Positions 23,544 to 36,001 of a DNA stretch of 64,000 nt are shown piece by piece; within the stretch, counting starts at the first letter, position 1; the number at the start of each line of letters is the position of its first letter. A model generated the notes under the pieces. The model did no database searches, had not been told where the DNA came from, and saw nothing but the letters and a program-made list of their open reading frames with translations. Source of the stretch: Taiwanofungus camphoratus (taxonomy: Eukaryota; Basidiomycota; Agaricomycetes; Polyporales; Taiwanofungaceae); the NCBI GenBank assembly GCA_003999685.1, contig CP021230.1, forward strand, positions 248,001-312,000. Direction: 5' to 3'. Position numbers and translations under genes: made by a program.

Positions 23544-24203
23544 TACGAAGAGTTATCGACAAAAGGTGGAGACAAGAACAATGAAGACACAGTCTCGGAG
23601 AGGCGAAGCAAAGCCGTCGATACGGATACGGATAAGTTGGCTGGTTGTCCGTTAGCGCGGATCCGATGTATTTATGTCGTAGCTCCAAGAATTTTGGATG
23701 CCGTCGGACATGTTGACAAAGACGAATGTTGATAATCAGGCCAGCAGACAACTTTGGCAAATGAATGGCTTGAGCGAGTCTTCCTTAAGGCGGCAGCAAG
23801 CAGCATGGGTAGTCTCACATCTATATTTCGTGAATTTCAACAAGGTAGAAGGTGAGAATCCTGGCAGGTTCCCGGTTTGTCCTGATTCAACCGGGGCGAG
23901 GCATCCTCCGTCACCTGACCCACCACCGTCGAATTGACGCGAACCCGAGATAACATGGTATCATCCTCGGACTGGTCGATGTAATAACCGCGACGTGAAC
24001 AGGTCCTGCATATGCAAGGAGGCGTGTTTGTGAGGATCAGATGGATTTCTATATTACTGAAACTGCCTTATCGATAGTGTAAGTAGTCCCGCGACGTCCG
24101 GAACATCCTCATTCAGTCTCAGGCTGATTTCATGCTTATAGTATGATGACAAAAGTTACCGTTCAACGCCGCAGTGGTTCACTTCTCTGCCCTCCCGTAG
24201 ATA
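23544..24203. other. Intergenic between dehydrogenase copy 1 and MFS copy 1
   Basis: No supported gene. It includes the dehydrogenase upstream region (an ATAAATA stretch lies near 23670 on the minus strand) and the MFS 3' side. Confidence 0.45.
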
Positions 24204-26852
24204 TCAATAGAGATACCTGAATCCTCTCTTACGCTCCAATGCCTCTTCAAAAGTCAAGCCTTCCAGTCTCGCAGCCTCTTCAATACGCTCCCGCTTGGCG
24301 CCCTTGAGATTTTCGAGTTCATCACGCTCGAGCCGCTTATTCTCCTGGATCAGCATACATCGAATAACTACAGAGGAGTTTCGCGCGTCAGGAATACGTT
24401 TCAGGAGTAGCAACCACGACGTACCAAATGCGAGGATGGTGCTAAAGGATAGCGTCGCAATTCCAATATACATCGACGGGTGATAGTTTGGGCTCCATTG
24501 TGTCTTCCAGGTGTATGAGCTTATACTGGGTTCCCATCGAAGCAGACAACGACAGTAAGAACAGCACAGCCCGGACCATCAGTGATGCTCCGAGAAGAAA
24601 GACTACATTTGCTTACAGATTCCCCATGTTGCCAATTCCATTTACGATGCCTATTGCAGCAGAGCGTTTGGCCGGTGGTCGAGGAATGACATTGGCGACC
24701 CACACAGCCGTCAGAGCAAAACCTGCATGCAGTGGTATCAAGACCTCCACAAAGGTGCACTTAGGTTCAATATACTCACCTGAATAACCGGCGGCCATGA
24801 GGAACATCGCGAAATACCGGGCACCGATCGACGTTGTCGTTGCCCCAATGATATAACCAATAAGGACCCCCCACCACGGCCAACAATGATGGAAGAAGCG
24901 TTCGCCTGTCCTATCTAAGACAATTGCAGTGAATGGCGATTTTGAAATCGGGTTAAGACGTGCACACCTGCACTCCAAGCATTAACAGCACAAACTATAG
25001 TCGCATAAATCCACGGCGGTCTAAATCATTGATTTGAGACAAGTTTGTAGCGGCGGCCTTTAAACGTATCTTACGCGCAGAGGAGAAGAGTCACTGTCGT
25101 CGAGAACCCTAAAGTGCCCGCTATACTGATACCAGCAGGAGGACCTGATCAACTTATCTGCATCCAAGGCGACCAAAGAGCTCACGTTGGGAAGAAATTA
25201 ATGAAGCCAAGGCCTAAGAGCTGCGAGCAGTTCATGATCGCAAAAATGGCAACTTTCGGGTCTTTCAGTGCAAGCTTCAGGCCAACCATCGCTCTGGAGT
25301 TGGCGGCATGATGAGGTATCGTACTTTAGGAAACATGCCGGTACAATGGAACAGATGGGACACATACGACTCTTGAGCAGAATCTTCATCGGCTTCCCCA
25401 GCATCTTCCGCAAGACGGACTTGGGCTAGCCTCAGTTGCGCAGGCGTCAGCCAGCGAGTGTTATGGGGCTAAACAGCCAAGTTGAGTTCCGCCCGTCGAA
25501 ACCACCAAGCATATGAAGACGAACATAATCTGGCAAGATGAAACTGTGTGCGAGGCGATATCGTCATGACCCAATTCCGTGTAGACACAATAATTACATA
25601 CATTGCTAAGATGCCAATGAAGATTGAGATGGATCCCTGTGGTTCGGAATACATTTGTATAGCACGGGAGGATAGGATATTCGGTGAACCATACCTCGAT
25701 ATAGAATAACCTATGGACGGCAAAGTATCGTCAGCCCTGACGCCAACGACAGTATTGTAGACTCACCATCTCCAAGCTGCTATGCCTCGCTTTCCCTGCA
25801 TGCCCGACAAGATTCCCGCCGCCATAAGCTATCAAACGTATGCGATCAGGAAGATCAAGCATGAAATGTCATATGTTACTGACGCTCCCGAAAGCATTCG
25901 AAATCAGCAGTCCACCGTAAATCACAGCGGAGCGAAAAGCAAGTTCCTGGAGCGAGAATAGGTGTATTGACTACAGAAGATGAATACGGGTGGACACTCA
26001 CCTTTCGCGTATACCAACGAGACAGCAGGTACATAGCGCCCGGGTAGAACGCCGCCTAACACCTCATCAGAGTGTGTTTCTAGATAAAAATAAAGGTTAT
26101 CCGTACATACTTCGGGGAGACCTATAAAGAGGCGGCATAGGATGATTCCAGCATAATTCTTTGTCGCCTATAGTTCAGTCAGGCACCATCGTGAAAGAGA
26201 GAAAGCATGACTGCATACTCCAGTGAGCGCACTGACGAGTCCCCAGAGAATCACACAACTGGGGATATAGTACGAGGGCCTGTCTTGACTTTAGCACACG
26301 ATCTTAATGACTAAAGGCGGGTCCCTGCCTAGATATCCGGTTCAATATCTGCCCCTCAGTGTCAGTTTTGTATATATCACTGGTGATAATAAACACATGC
26401 CATATTGGAGGGAATCTGGGCGGGAACATATGTCGCACAGAGAACGGCCAAGACGGTCGAATACTGTATTCCTGGGGATGGTTTTATGATTATTGGGTCT
26501 TGCAACCCAGACGAAGGCACACCTACCTGACAAATTAAGATCCTGCATCAAACCCCGCATCCTCGCGGACGTTATGGCACTGCGCTGATGAGCCCAAGTC
26601 ATATGCTAAGGCATAACTTTTATTGTATGAATGGTTACCCACGTCAATGTAGTTCATAATGAATATGACGATGATCGTCGGCATAAGCCTGATGTCCAGC
26701 TTGCGCACCAGCTTCCGCTCAGCCGACGCCCTGACACCTGGGGCGAGAAGTTCATTGTCCCCTTCGATGTTCGAATCTGATTGGGACTGCTCTTCTACAA
26801 GTGCGGCATTCTTCTCGCGAACTTCCAAGTGGTCCGGGTCATTTGTCGACAT
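24204..26852 (-). CDS. MFS transporter, anion:cation symporter (allantoate permease-like), copy 1
   Basis: A plasma-membrane transporter with 12 predicted helices, of the fungal Dal5/allantoate and vitamin permease family. ATG at 26852 opens an acidic cytosolic tail, then SAERKLVRKLDIRLMP and the first helix ending in NYID. Later exons read STVLAVLCATYVPAQIPSN, LCRLFIGLPEAAFYPGAMYL (family signature), SRWYTRKELAFRSAVIYGG, then the large central loop LAQVRLAEDAGEADEDSAQE. The C-terminus EALERKRGFRYLY ends at 24204. About fourteen exons keep phase. Two successive donors at about 26400 (GCATGT) and 26328 (GCAGGG) are GC rather than GT. The substrate is unknown; family members carry organic anions such as allantoate, nicotinate or pantothenate. 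Confidence 0.85.
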
Positions 26853-27849
26853 CTGCAAGAGAAAATCCTAGCGACCAGGAACAGAACTGCAATGGATTCA
26901 TGTTGTCTCCCCTCAGGTATATGTCTATGTCCTCGTCGGGCATCCGACGGCATTTTGCAGCCAAATATGCTGTACAACTCGTGATCAGTAATGCCCAGAA
27001 GTCAGAAGCGTCGCAATATATAGCGCTCCAATGTAAATCGGATTGAACCAGACATGCCAGAACCGCCGAGCAGATAACAACGCGTCTGACGGCTCAGTCT
27101 ATATGTAAGCCTGGTCCAAATTTGTGGACGAATCGAACACAAGCGCTAATGTTCGCAGGGTCGGAAAAACGTATCAGCTGTTATGTGCAGTCACTGAACA
27201 TACAGTCCACATAGCGCCAGTCTGAGTAACCGTCGCGGGTTGTGTGACGAGCTCCGCCCTTCCATTGATTGTGCGCAATGTTGTTCAGATGTTCAAGACT
27301 TTTGATATTTTGAAAATATATCTCAAGGCCTTGGATTGACCAGCGACGACAAGTACTTCTGAGCACGCACAGTACAGAGCAACTAAGTGCACCAAGTATC
27401 GACCCTGCTTCGATGACCCTGGCAACTCCAAAATAACACATGCTACTCGGTCAATGCGCGTCGATGCACATGGTTGCAGCTACCAAAAAGGGAATGTGGC
27501 CACAGCATAGAAGCGAAATGAATTTCAACTTGAAAGACCGACAAGCAGGCCACAGTCTCTCGCAAGAGAGTAGACGGCTCGCATTCTGTCAGAAAAGAAA
27601 CGGGATTTCTGCAGATTCAAACAGTATGTACTTACAACAGCAGAACGAAAGCCTTCAGATTCTAGCTCGGAGCCTGTCGAGGGATTGTCACGCCACGATC
27701 ACGAGACTTCGCGTTATTTACAATTGTTGATCGGCACTAGTCCCGCTTTCGCCGCAATCGCTTTGTGGCGGCTGCCAAGTTAAAGCACTACCAACGGCCA
27801 CAATCGCCGTCAGCCACTCAATGCAACAGTTAAAAGGGCCCTTGAGGCG
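26853..27849. other. Intergenic upstream of MFS copy 1
   Basis: No gene recognised. TATATAT at about 27017-27023 (minus strand GCTATATATTG), about 165 bp upstream of the MFS start, could be its TATA element. An open frame at 27440-27730 has no domain signal. Confidence 0.4.
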
Positions 27850-30345
27850 CGTTTCATTCTCACCCTCCCTCGACTACCTACTACCATCTCCTCGAGCTGC
27901 TCACCCCTTTGCTCCTCGCCTGAGCTCTTAGGTCTCAGACTTGATTGAGCTTTGCGGGTCTTCAGCTTTCCTCCTCAAGATCTTGTCTCGTCGGCTTCAA
28001 GCTACCTCCGTCAAGTCCTCAACGCAAGGCTCCCAGCGCCCCATCTCTGTCTGACATGTCTGTGCGTCTCCCACTTTGGGGGGGTCATCTACCTTTGGTC
28101 TCTTATATTTATTGCTATCTTTGTGGCTGTTGTCTTGTTGGGTGCTTTTGTCTTCTATCTTGCTTTGGCTTTTGGTCTTTTCTGCTCTGCTCTTTTGACT
28201 GGACACTTGTTTCTTCTTTAGCACCTCATATATTTATTCTTATCTTTATGGGTCTTGGTCTCTAGACGGGCTTTCTTCCTGCTCTCTGTCTTGCTGTCAT
28301 CGCTTTGTGCTCTCTCAAGCTCTTTCTGCGTTGCGCTGTTCTTGGCTAATGCTGCTCTGCCCTTGCTCTGACTGCTTGCCCTTGTTGCTCTTGTTCCGCT
28401 ATCTTTATTTCTATTTATTCTCAGCCACCACTTGCGAAGCTCTGGCACCTCTCCACCGTCTCAAGTCCTGGGAAGGGTATGCATCTGGCCGCAACCGTTC
28501 TTGACTCTGTCTCAATGTCAATGCAATGCTTCAGTGCCTCCTCAAGAATCAAGCCTCAAGCCTCCAAATGTTCTCAGCCGGCGCGCATGTTCTCTTGTCT
28601 TGCATACTGATATCATTTTTCTATCAACAAGCTTCACTATGGTGGTACTCGAAGTGGCCGCCATCTCTATCTAGTCAACACCTCATCGAAGGCATCAAAC
28701 ATACCAAAACACTTATCTTATTGCTATTTATTCAGCTTCCTCTCCTGGCGCTTCCGAGCGACACTAAGTAAACGGAAGGTACGTTACATATCGGTCACAG
28801 TTGATTTCCTCTCACCCACCACCATTCAACTCTGTAGCGCCTCAAGACATATTTAACAACCTCCACAAGAACTTAACTACCGCTCTCACACTAGCATCAT
28901 GATTTCGTTGTGCTCAGAAAAATCTCCTCCACGTCGATGAGTGATCGCAAATCCACCCATACTAACGCATCTATTTTTATTTTTATTTATTTTTTCTGTT
29001 CTCCCACTTTCAAATCGGCGCTTCCGAGCGACACTAAGTAAACGGAAGGTGCATGACCATCCACCCAAGTTCCTTTTGGTTTACTGACGGGCTATCTACA
29101 GCGCCTCAAGCTGTTTGTTCCGCAATTACCGCAAGAGCCCTCCTCCCATCTTAAGCCATGATCAATTCTCTCTCGCATTCTTATCTTTTATTGCTATTCA
29201 ACTTTTCTTTTGTCTGTCACCACAAGTCTCTGGTGCTCCTCTACAACATCAGTCACTATGGATGGTGCGTTGTGCGTTGCAGTACTCTCTAACCTTTTGC
29301 GACCTTGTACAGTGCCGTCGCAAGATAGTTTTTCTCAGAATGTCACCAGCAAGTAGTCACCATATTAATTCTGTTGTGCTCACTGCTCTATAAGTTATTC
29401 CTATTTATTACATTTCTTTGGTCTCTTGTCTTTCCCTTCAACACATGGCCCTCTCCAACATTCAAAACCATGGATGGTACGGTGCAGCTTGTCATCCATT
29501 CCCACTTCACGCATCTGCTTTCAGTGCCGCCTCAATCCATCTCCTATCAAGCTGCTGTGCACATCTCAAGAGGTCTTAAGCATTGTCATTTCTCTGTTTT
29601 CTCGTCTGTTCTCTTGTGAGGCTCGAGCTTGGTTACTTACGCTGATCCTTCAAGTGTCAATACAATCAAAAATGTTCAAGCTGTGTGTCTGTCTGTACTC
29701 TCTGGCTCTCAGCCGTGCTGTTCTGTCTGCTCTGATCTGTGCTGCTCTGCTCTGATCTGTGCTGCTCTGCTATGTTCTGTTCTGCCCTGCTGTTGTGCTG
29801 TTGTTCTGCTATCCGACGACTTTGTTGTGCTGTCCACGCTGTTCTGGTCTGGTCTGGTCTGGTCTCTGTCCTGTTCTGCTCTGTGTCTTGTTCAATGTCG
29901 TTGCTGTCCAGTCTTTGTCTTGTGGCTCTTTCATCCTGTCGCTGTTTACGATGTCTATGCTTGTCTATGCTTGTCTATGCATGCTTTCTATAACTGTCTA
30001 TGCACTGTCACTATGGCATTCCTCTTCTATGTGGCTCTTTCCAATGTCTTCTCGCCTGTCGATCTAGTCTTCGTGCTGTTCTCTCTCTGCTGTCGTCTCT
30101 GCGCTGCTGTGTTTCCGTGCTTTCTCTTCGTTGCTCTATTGCGCTGCCATTGTACTGTCGTCTGCTCGCTGCTGTTTGTTCTTGACTTTCACTTTCCTTT
30201 TCATCTTTTTTGTTGTTGTTGTCGTTGTTTCACTTGTCTGTCCTCTTTCCAGCCTTCCCTTTCCATATCATGCCGGGGTCGAGCACTCGTCTGCTCCCCT
30301 AATATCAAGCGCTCAACCCCAAGTTACTCGCCACGAAATTCACGA
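27850..30345. repeat. Pyrimidine-rich, repeat-bearing gene-less block
   Basis: The + strand is strongly enriched in C and T for about 2.5 kb, with runs such as CTGCTCTGCTCTG near 29720-29800 and many TCTTGTCTT-like words. Open frames of up to 241 codons translate into Leu/Ser/Cys-rich low-complexity protein and are rejected. Loose modules of about 270 bp recur at about 28510-28790, 28790-29060 and 29060-29330, each with a GCGCCTCAAG- or GTGCCTCCTCAAG-like word and a stretch resembling TTATTGCTATTTATTC. No transposase, reverse transcriptase or other domain is seen, and no terminal repeats or target-site duplication were found. Confidence 0.55.
28747..29050. repeat. Exact 34-bp direct repeat pair
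   Basis: The 34 bases at 28747-28780 recur without change at 29017-29050, 270 bp apart, with core CCGAGCGACACTAAGTAAAC. The surroundings are similar only loosely. They look like the best-conserved part of a decayed tandem module. Confidence 0.9.
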
Positions 30346-30348
30346 ATA

Positions 30349-30488
30349 AGGTAAGTCCCGCGCAAGGCAAGTCTCCCAGGGAGGACGGACATTCAGGAGT
30401 TGAGTCGCCAAAAAAAACATGGAGATCAGGTAGGTCCCATACAAGGTGAGTCCCCGAGGGAGGGCGGACGCTCAAGAATTGAGTGTCC
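30349..30488. repeat. Two imperfect 61-bp tandem units with hairpin
   Basis: Units 30349-30409 and 30428-30488 share AGGTARGTCCC, ACAAGG/GCAAGG, GAGTCYCC, GGGAGG.CGGAC and TTGAGT in the same order. The second unit can fold: GGACGCTCAA pairs with TTGAGTGTCC around a three-base loop. The pair lies directly at the right edge of the pyrimidine-rich block. Confidence 0.7.
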
Positions 30489-31083
30489 GTCCTGGCGCAG
30501 ACCTTTTCGTGGTCCTCGGGATAAGTACCCTCCGACCCGAGTCGGATGGGGAAACCAACATGCGCCTTAATTTGATATGTCCGTTACTCTTCTGCTGTGT
30601 TATGATAGTACTTTGTTAGTGTAACCTTTAATATATGTGTCAAATCATTTGCGTGCTTGATCATCATCCTAAGGCATCAGTACTTTTTGCCACGAAAGCG
30701 AAGTGTCGTACGGCAGAGTTGTGAGAAACTCTTTGTGTTCATCGTCACTGGTGCACCTCGGAAGTAGACACAACAGTCACACTCGTTGGCATTGCCGCAA
30801 CGCGGTCATGTGCAAGTCCCGCTCTAAGCATCTTCCAGGGTATTACTGTCTCAGATAGCCAGTACATGGGCCTGCCTACAGGATGTCTCAGTTTTGAAAG
30901 ACCCTGCTATATGTAAGTGAGATAAATCGAGAACTTCTCAGCTGTGCTCGTCATATACTACGATACTACAGCCTGAGAATACTTGAAATACTCTTACAAC
31001 TGTCTTAGAGCTCACCGAAGTGCCGGTAAATACGCCTGCTTTGTGCCTTCCTGTCCGCAATTCCTGTATCTGCACCATTTCGC
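30489..31083. other. Intergenic, 3' side of MFS copy 2
   Basis: No supported gene and no clear repeat after the tandem units. Confidence 0.45.
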
Positions 31084-33753
31084 TCAGTATAAATATCTGA
31101 ATCCTCTCTTGCGTTCGAGGGCCTCCTCGAAAGTCAACCCTTCCAGCCTTGCAGCCTCTTCGATACGCTCGCGTCCCGCACCCTTCAGATTTTCGAGCTC
31201 TTCGTGTTCGAGTTGCTTATTTTGGTGAATTAACATACAACGAATGACTAAAGCATCGTTATGCATCAATTGGAAGGCAGAGCCTATGATATCATTTTGG
31301 CTTACCAAATGCGAGTGTACTGCTCAAGACAAGCGCGGCGAGCCCGATGTACATGGATGGACGGTAACTCGGACCCCATTTGGACTGCCATGAGTAGGAA
31401 GCAATGCTGGAAATTCGTCCCAGAAAGGTACAGTAGATGAAAATTCAAGAGGCGGGGCTCATTGGACGTCATTAAAGGGAGATCATCACAAACTTGACTT
31501 ACAGGTTTCCGATGTTTCCAAAACCATTCACAATGCCTATTGCCGCTGAGCGTTTAGCAGGCGGTCGCGGAATCGCATTCGATACCCATACAGCAGTCAG
31601 CGCGAAACCTACGCACGAAGGATCAAGCGGACTGGACTGAGAGGTTCAACGGGAGAGAAGATACTCACCCGCGTAACCGGCTGCCATTAGGAACATGGAG
31701 ACATACCGAGCACCAGTTGACATGGTAGACACTGCGATGATATACCCTATCATGACGCCCCACCACGGCCAACATTGATGGAAGAAACGTTCTCCGGTCC
31801 TATCTATGGCAAGTAGTTCAGCACTAAAGCTGAGTATGCTCAAACAGAAGGATGGCACACCTGCATTCCGTGCATTTACAGCACACACAATCGTCGAAAG
31901 AATCCAAGGCGGTCTAGGCAGTCAAGATATCAAAAATGCAGGTCATCGGGGTAGCTTCGGCTAGCTACTAACGCGCAAAGCAAAAGAGTTATCGTAGTTG
32001 AGTACCCCATGGTGCCTGCAATCCTAGATGCGAATGTCTTTGATTACTGGGGCATTTGAAACATGATTTCATTACTGACGTGGGGAAGAAATTGATATAA
32101 CCCAGCCCCAACAGCTGAGCGCAGCACATGACTGCGAAGATGGGTACCTTTGGGTCCTTCAATGCTAGTATGAGTCCAGTGATCGCTCTGCGATGAGCGT
32201 AGATTTGCGTCATGAGAACAGATTCAGTGGGAACACGGAGATCAACGTACGTCTCCTGAGCTGAGTCTTCATCTGCTTCCCCGGCGTCTTCCGCAAGACG
32301 GACCTGAGCCAACCGTCGCTGTGCAGGTGACAACCACCTAGTATTGGGCGGCTATAAAGCCAGAGTCAGGATGGTCTGCCACAAGAACTACCAAACAGGG
32401 GTGTCACGGACGTAGTCAGGTAACGTAAGCCTGAAGAAAGATAGATGTGAACTCGTGTGACAAGATGAATATGGCAATACTACTCACGCGGAAAGCATGC
32501 CGATGAAGATAGAGATGGATCCCTGTAAATACATTGGACCACATAAACAGCGCGTCGTGACTATACAAGGTTCAGAGTACAAACTTCAATATAGAATAAC
32601 CTGTAGATATCTCAAAAGTTATAGGCTGCTGATATGATCACAGGAAAATGGTCTTACGCACCATCTCCAAGCTGGTATACCCAGTTTGCCTTGCATGCCC
32701 GACAGAATACCCGCAGCTATCAGCTAGTACGAGACTCAATGATGAAGCCCGCGTCCAAGGAATACAAATCACTTACACTTCCAAAGGCGTTCGAGATAAG
32801 TAGCCCTCCATAAATAATGGCACCGCGAAACGCGAGCTCCTTCAAAAGTGAACATGTCTATCAAGATTCCCATGGATACAAGAGCGAGAGGAAGCTACCT
32901 TACGTGTATACCACCTAGACAGGAGATACATAGCACCAGGGTAGAATGCGGCCTAGTGATTCCTTGTTAGCCCTAACTTTGTATGGTAGTGAACATGCTC
33001 TACACATACCTCCGGAAGACCAATGAATACACGACAGAGTACGATACCAGTGTAGTTGTGGGTTACCTGTCAAACTTGTTAATCTTGACCGAACAATGGC
33101 AACAAAATATTTCAAGTACCCCAGTTAGAAGGCTGGTGAGCCCCCATACCATCACACACAATGGAATATAATAAGATGGTCTGCAGAATACAGTTTAGAT
33201 GATGAACGGAAGTACAAATTTAGTCTCTACCTCGTGATTCGATTCAGAAGCTGAGAAACATCATCAGCATCGCGGCTGTATTTTCGTGGATCCGGACTTA
33301 CCATATTAGAAGGGATTTGGGCAGGTATGTACGAGGCATATAAAACTGCCAGAACCGAGTTATACTGGTTGTCTGCAAAACGGTTTATATGAGGCTGAGA
33401 CCATTGGAATGATCTGCCCGAGCTAACCCGTTAGGTGCAAATCCTCCATCAAGCCCTCCAATCTCGCGGCTGAGACGGCGCTACGCTGTTTCGGCCAAGT
33501 CATTCATCGCTCTTCACATAAAGGGAAAAATGCTCACGTCAATGTAGTTCATAATGAAAATGATTATGATGGTGGGCATGAGCCTCATGTCTAATATGCG
33601 CACCAGCCGCTTCTCCGCGGAGGCTCTCACTCCCGGTTCGAGTAACTCGCCGTCTTGCAAGGGAACAATATCTGGCGGGGACCTTTGCTCGACGAGGACG
33701 GCAACCTTTTCATCGACGCCAACGCTGTCCGAGTCTTTTCTGGACGTCGACAT
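31084..33753 (-). CDS. MFS transporter, anion:cation symporter (allantoate permease-like), copy 2
   Basis: A paralog of the transporter at 24204-26852, in the same direction and with matching exons. ATG at 33753 (MSTSRKDSDSVGVDEK) leads to SAEKRLVRILDMRLMP and NYID, then RSAVSAARLEGLMEDLHLTG. Further exons include YNSVLAVLYASYIPAQIPSN, LLNRITR, PSYYIPLCVMVWGLTS and the central LAQVRLAEDAGEADEDSAQE. Next are VPIFAVMCCAQLLGLGYINF and TGERFFHQCWPWWGVMIGYI, and the end EALERKRGFRYLY at 31084. The donors that are GC in copy 1 are GT here (GTAAGT and GTAGAG). The cytosolic tails differ most between copies. Twelve helices and plasma-membrane location are inferred from the family; the substrate is unknown. 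Confidence 0.85.
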
Positions 33754-36001
33754 GTTAAGTCCGAAGCACTGGAGTCTAGGTGTAATGGCCCAAGTCTACC
33801 CCGGAGAACTTCATCTTGTTCATATCCTACAGCGGGGATCCGACGGCAAGAACGGAGATCATCCGAGCAGACCATTCAGGACGACCCGTGACCACGTCTC
33901 TCCAACACCCAGTCAGACATCTCGTTAGAAGCACCACAGTACGAGAGTGCAGTATCACCGGATCAGTATCACGAGGTAGCTGCGAGGTGAACACCACCTT
34001 CTCCGCATCGATTGTGTGACCATCTATATACCATCTACATGCGGGGCAATCGCCTTTGGGTATACGAGCCGTATGTGCAGCAGTGGAGGGCAAATTCGGG
34101 TCGTGATACCAAATTCAAGACTCGGACATTCCTGCCAATTTACGAATGAATCTAACACTGAGCTAGAAAATGATAGCGTATTTGAGCTGGGAGGTCCGAG
34201 GCGAAGTCCTTCAGAGATTCAACTGGAAGAAATGGAAGGAGGCTGATCAGCGGCCGGCCAACGGCACAGGAACCCATCTTCTGGAATGGATGCTATGGAT
34301 GCCTTCCTCGACCATTTATCACTCCGTCTCTTCTCCTCACAAGAAGTTGCTTTTCTCCGAGACCGCGTTGGATTCGATGTATCAGTATGCTGCGTCCAAG
34401 TGAGATCAGCTGGTCAGTATGTACCAGACCAACGCGTATCAGTATGCGGGGAAAGATGGAGATCTGTGGGGCGGGCCTGATCGGCCCGCAATAGGGCTCG
34501 TCTGTACCATTTAGAGCCTGGGCGACCACAGATGATGGCGTACAGCATATTTAACGCAATCTTTGCGGGTATGTGAACATGAGAAATGAGGGCCATCGGA
34601 CTTCAATCTCGGGAGAAGCATCCAGAAGGAAAGCGATTTGCCCGACCATTGAGATAAGACTCAAAATAGAGGCTCCCTGGAGTGATCTTTCCGAAAGCAC
34701 ATTCAGCCTCTAGTCTGCCGGGCGCCCTATCAACATAAATAGAAGCCAGACACTGGCGCTCATAACCCAGTATCCTCAAAATCAAAGTGCGCAGAGAGCA
34801 GAACAAATAGTAATACAACCAGAACAAGAAATAGGGCAACCTAAGAGACTATTTCGAATTAGAGTTAGTAGAAACGGATAATAGAGCGTATTCGCAGCCA
34901 AGTTCGAATTAGGCCCCACACCAATCAGAGACCGTTATTTGCGTGTTTTTTCCTTTCTTGCTCGAGTTCGAATTGGGTGCGAATACGCTCTAATAAGGTA
35001 TGACACTGGCGAATCACACGCAGATCGATAGACATACCACATAAGTACCGAAGTATAAAAGCAAAACGCAACCGAAAGACTGCTTTGGATCTCCCATTTC
35101 TTCTTCCAAACCGTTGGCCTTGTCTCCTGTTTCAATGCATTGTTGTTGAACTCCTGTTTGTCCTGTAGGAATCAGTCTGCCTGATATTCACGAAGACCAT
35201 AATTACAGTTAGGAAGTGCAACAACCCTCTGGTCGACGTGCATGGCAGTCTGATGGGAGCATTCGTTGCCTCTGAAAAGCTATTATCATTTATAAAGACA
35301 CTTCCTGTTCGTGCGCCGTTCTTATCATCTGATCACAAACGATACGGTCCATATGTATAGTTGGGAAAACGTGGGGCGAATGATCTGGGTAAGGAAAAGC
35401 ATTGTTTCTTTGTTATGATAGAGTCTATCGTGGCAGCCACCCACTGGAAGCAAGGGGCATCCAATTGAGTGTCAATTTACGTGTCTATAACTCAATCAGT
35501 ATGTACGCAATGATCGAAGGAAATGCAACATTTACATGAAGCCATATCAGTACGAAGGGTGTTTCTCGGCCGACGGCCATACGTATCGAGTGACTAGAAG
35601 ATAATAAGCAGAATGCTGCATTTCTGCAAACAATTCACATTTAACTTCAACTATCTGTGATGTTGACTCCGTTCCTGATTGTAAGGAAGATGCAATGACG
35701 TAGCGACGCGAGTCATTAGTCGAGTACAAGGAGAACGTCACAGGACTTGCAAACCAGCAATATTATATCACGTGATGTTGGAAAGTAATCTTATATGCCA
35801 CTAAATGATTTTTGCCTAGAGATCCACATCCTGTGTATGCACATTTTTGAGCGGAAGTGTCGATATGCTTTTTCCTATTAATCATCACGTGCACTCGGAC
35901 GAGACGCAAGTGCACATGATTTGCCGAATCGGCTTGCCATACTTAGGACGATCCCCTTTTACTACCACAACCAAAGACACAAGTCCACTCACTTTCCCAC
36001 C
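33754..36001. other. Intergenic, 2.2 kb
   Basis: No recognised gene. Open frames at 34016-34246 and 34170-34403 have neither domain nor splice support. A small inverted repeat sits at 34882-34993. The right end contains the upstream region of the glycohydrolase gene. Confidence 0.45.
34882..34993. repeat. Small inverted repeat, possible miniature element or hairpin
   Basis: The left arm at about 34882-34904 and the right arm at 34971-34993 are inverted copies sharing AGAGCGTATTCGCA and CCAA. TTCGAATT occurs three times in the area (about 34855, 34903, 34966). No target-site duplication was identified. Confidence 0.45.

Noticed and set aside
29629-30354. 241-codon Cys/Leu/Ser-rich frame with apparent membrane helices
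   Set aside because: A product of the pyrimidine-rich strand: all three frames give similar hydrophobic low-complexity strings.
34901-34980. tRNA B-box-like GTTCGAATT words
   Set aside because: No A box at proper spacing and no cloverleaf could be drawn; they belong to the inverted repeat.
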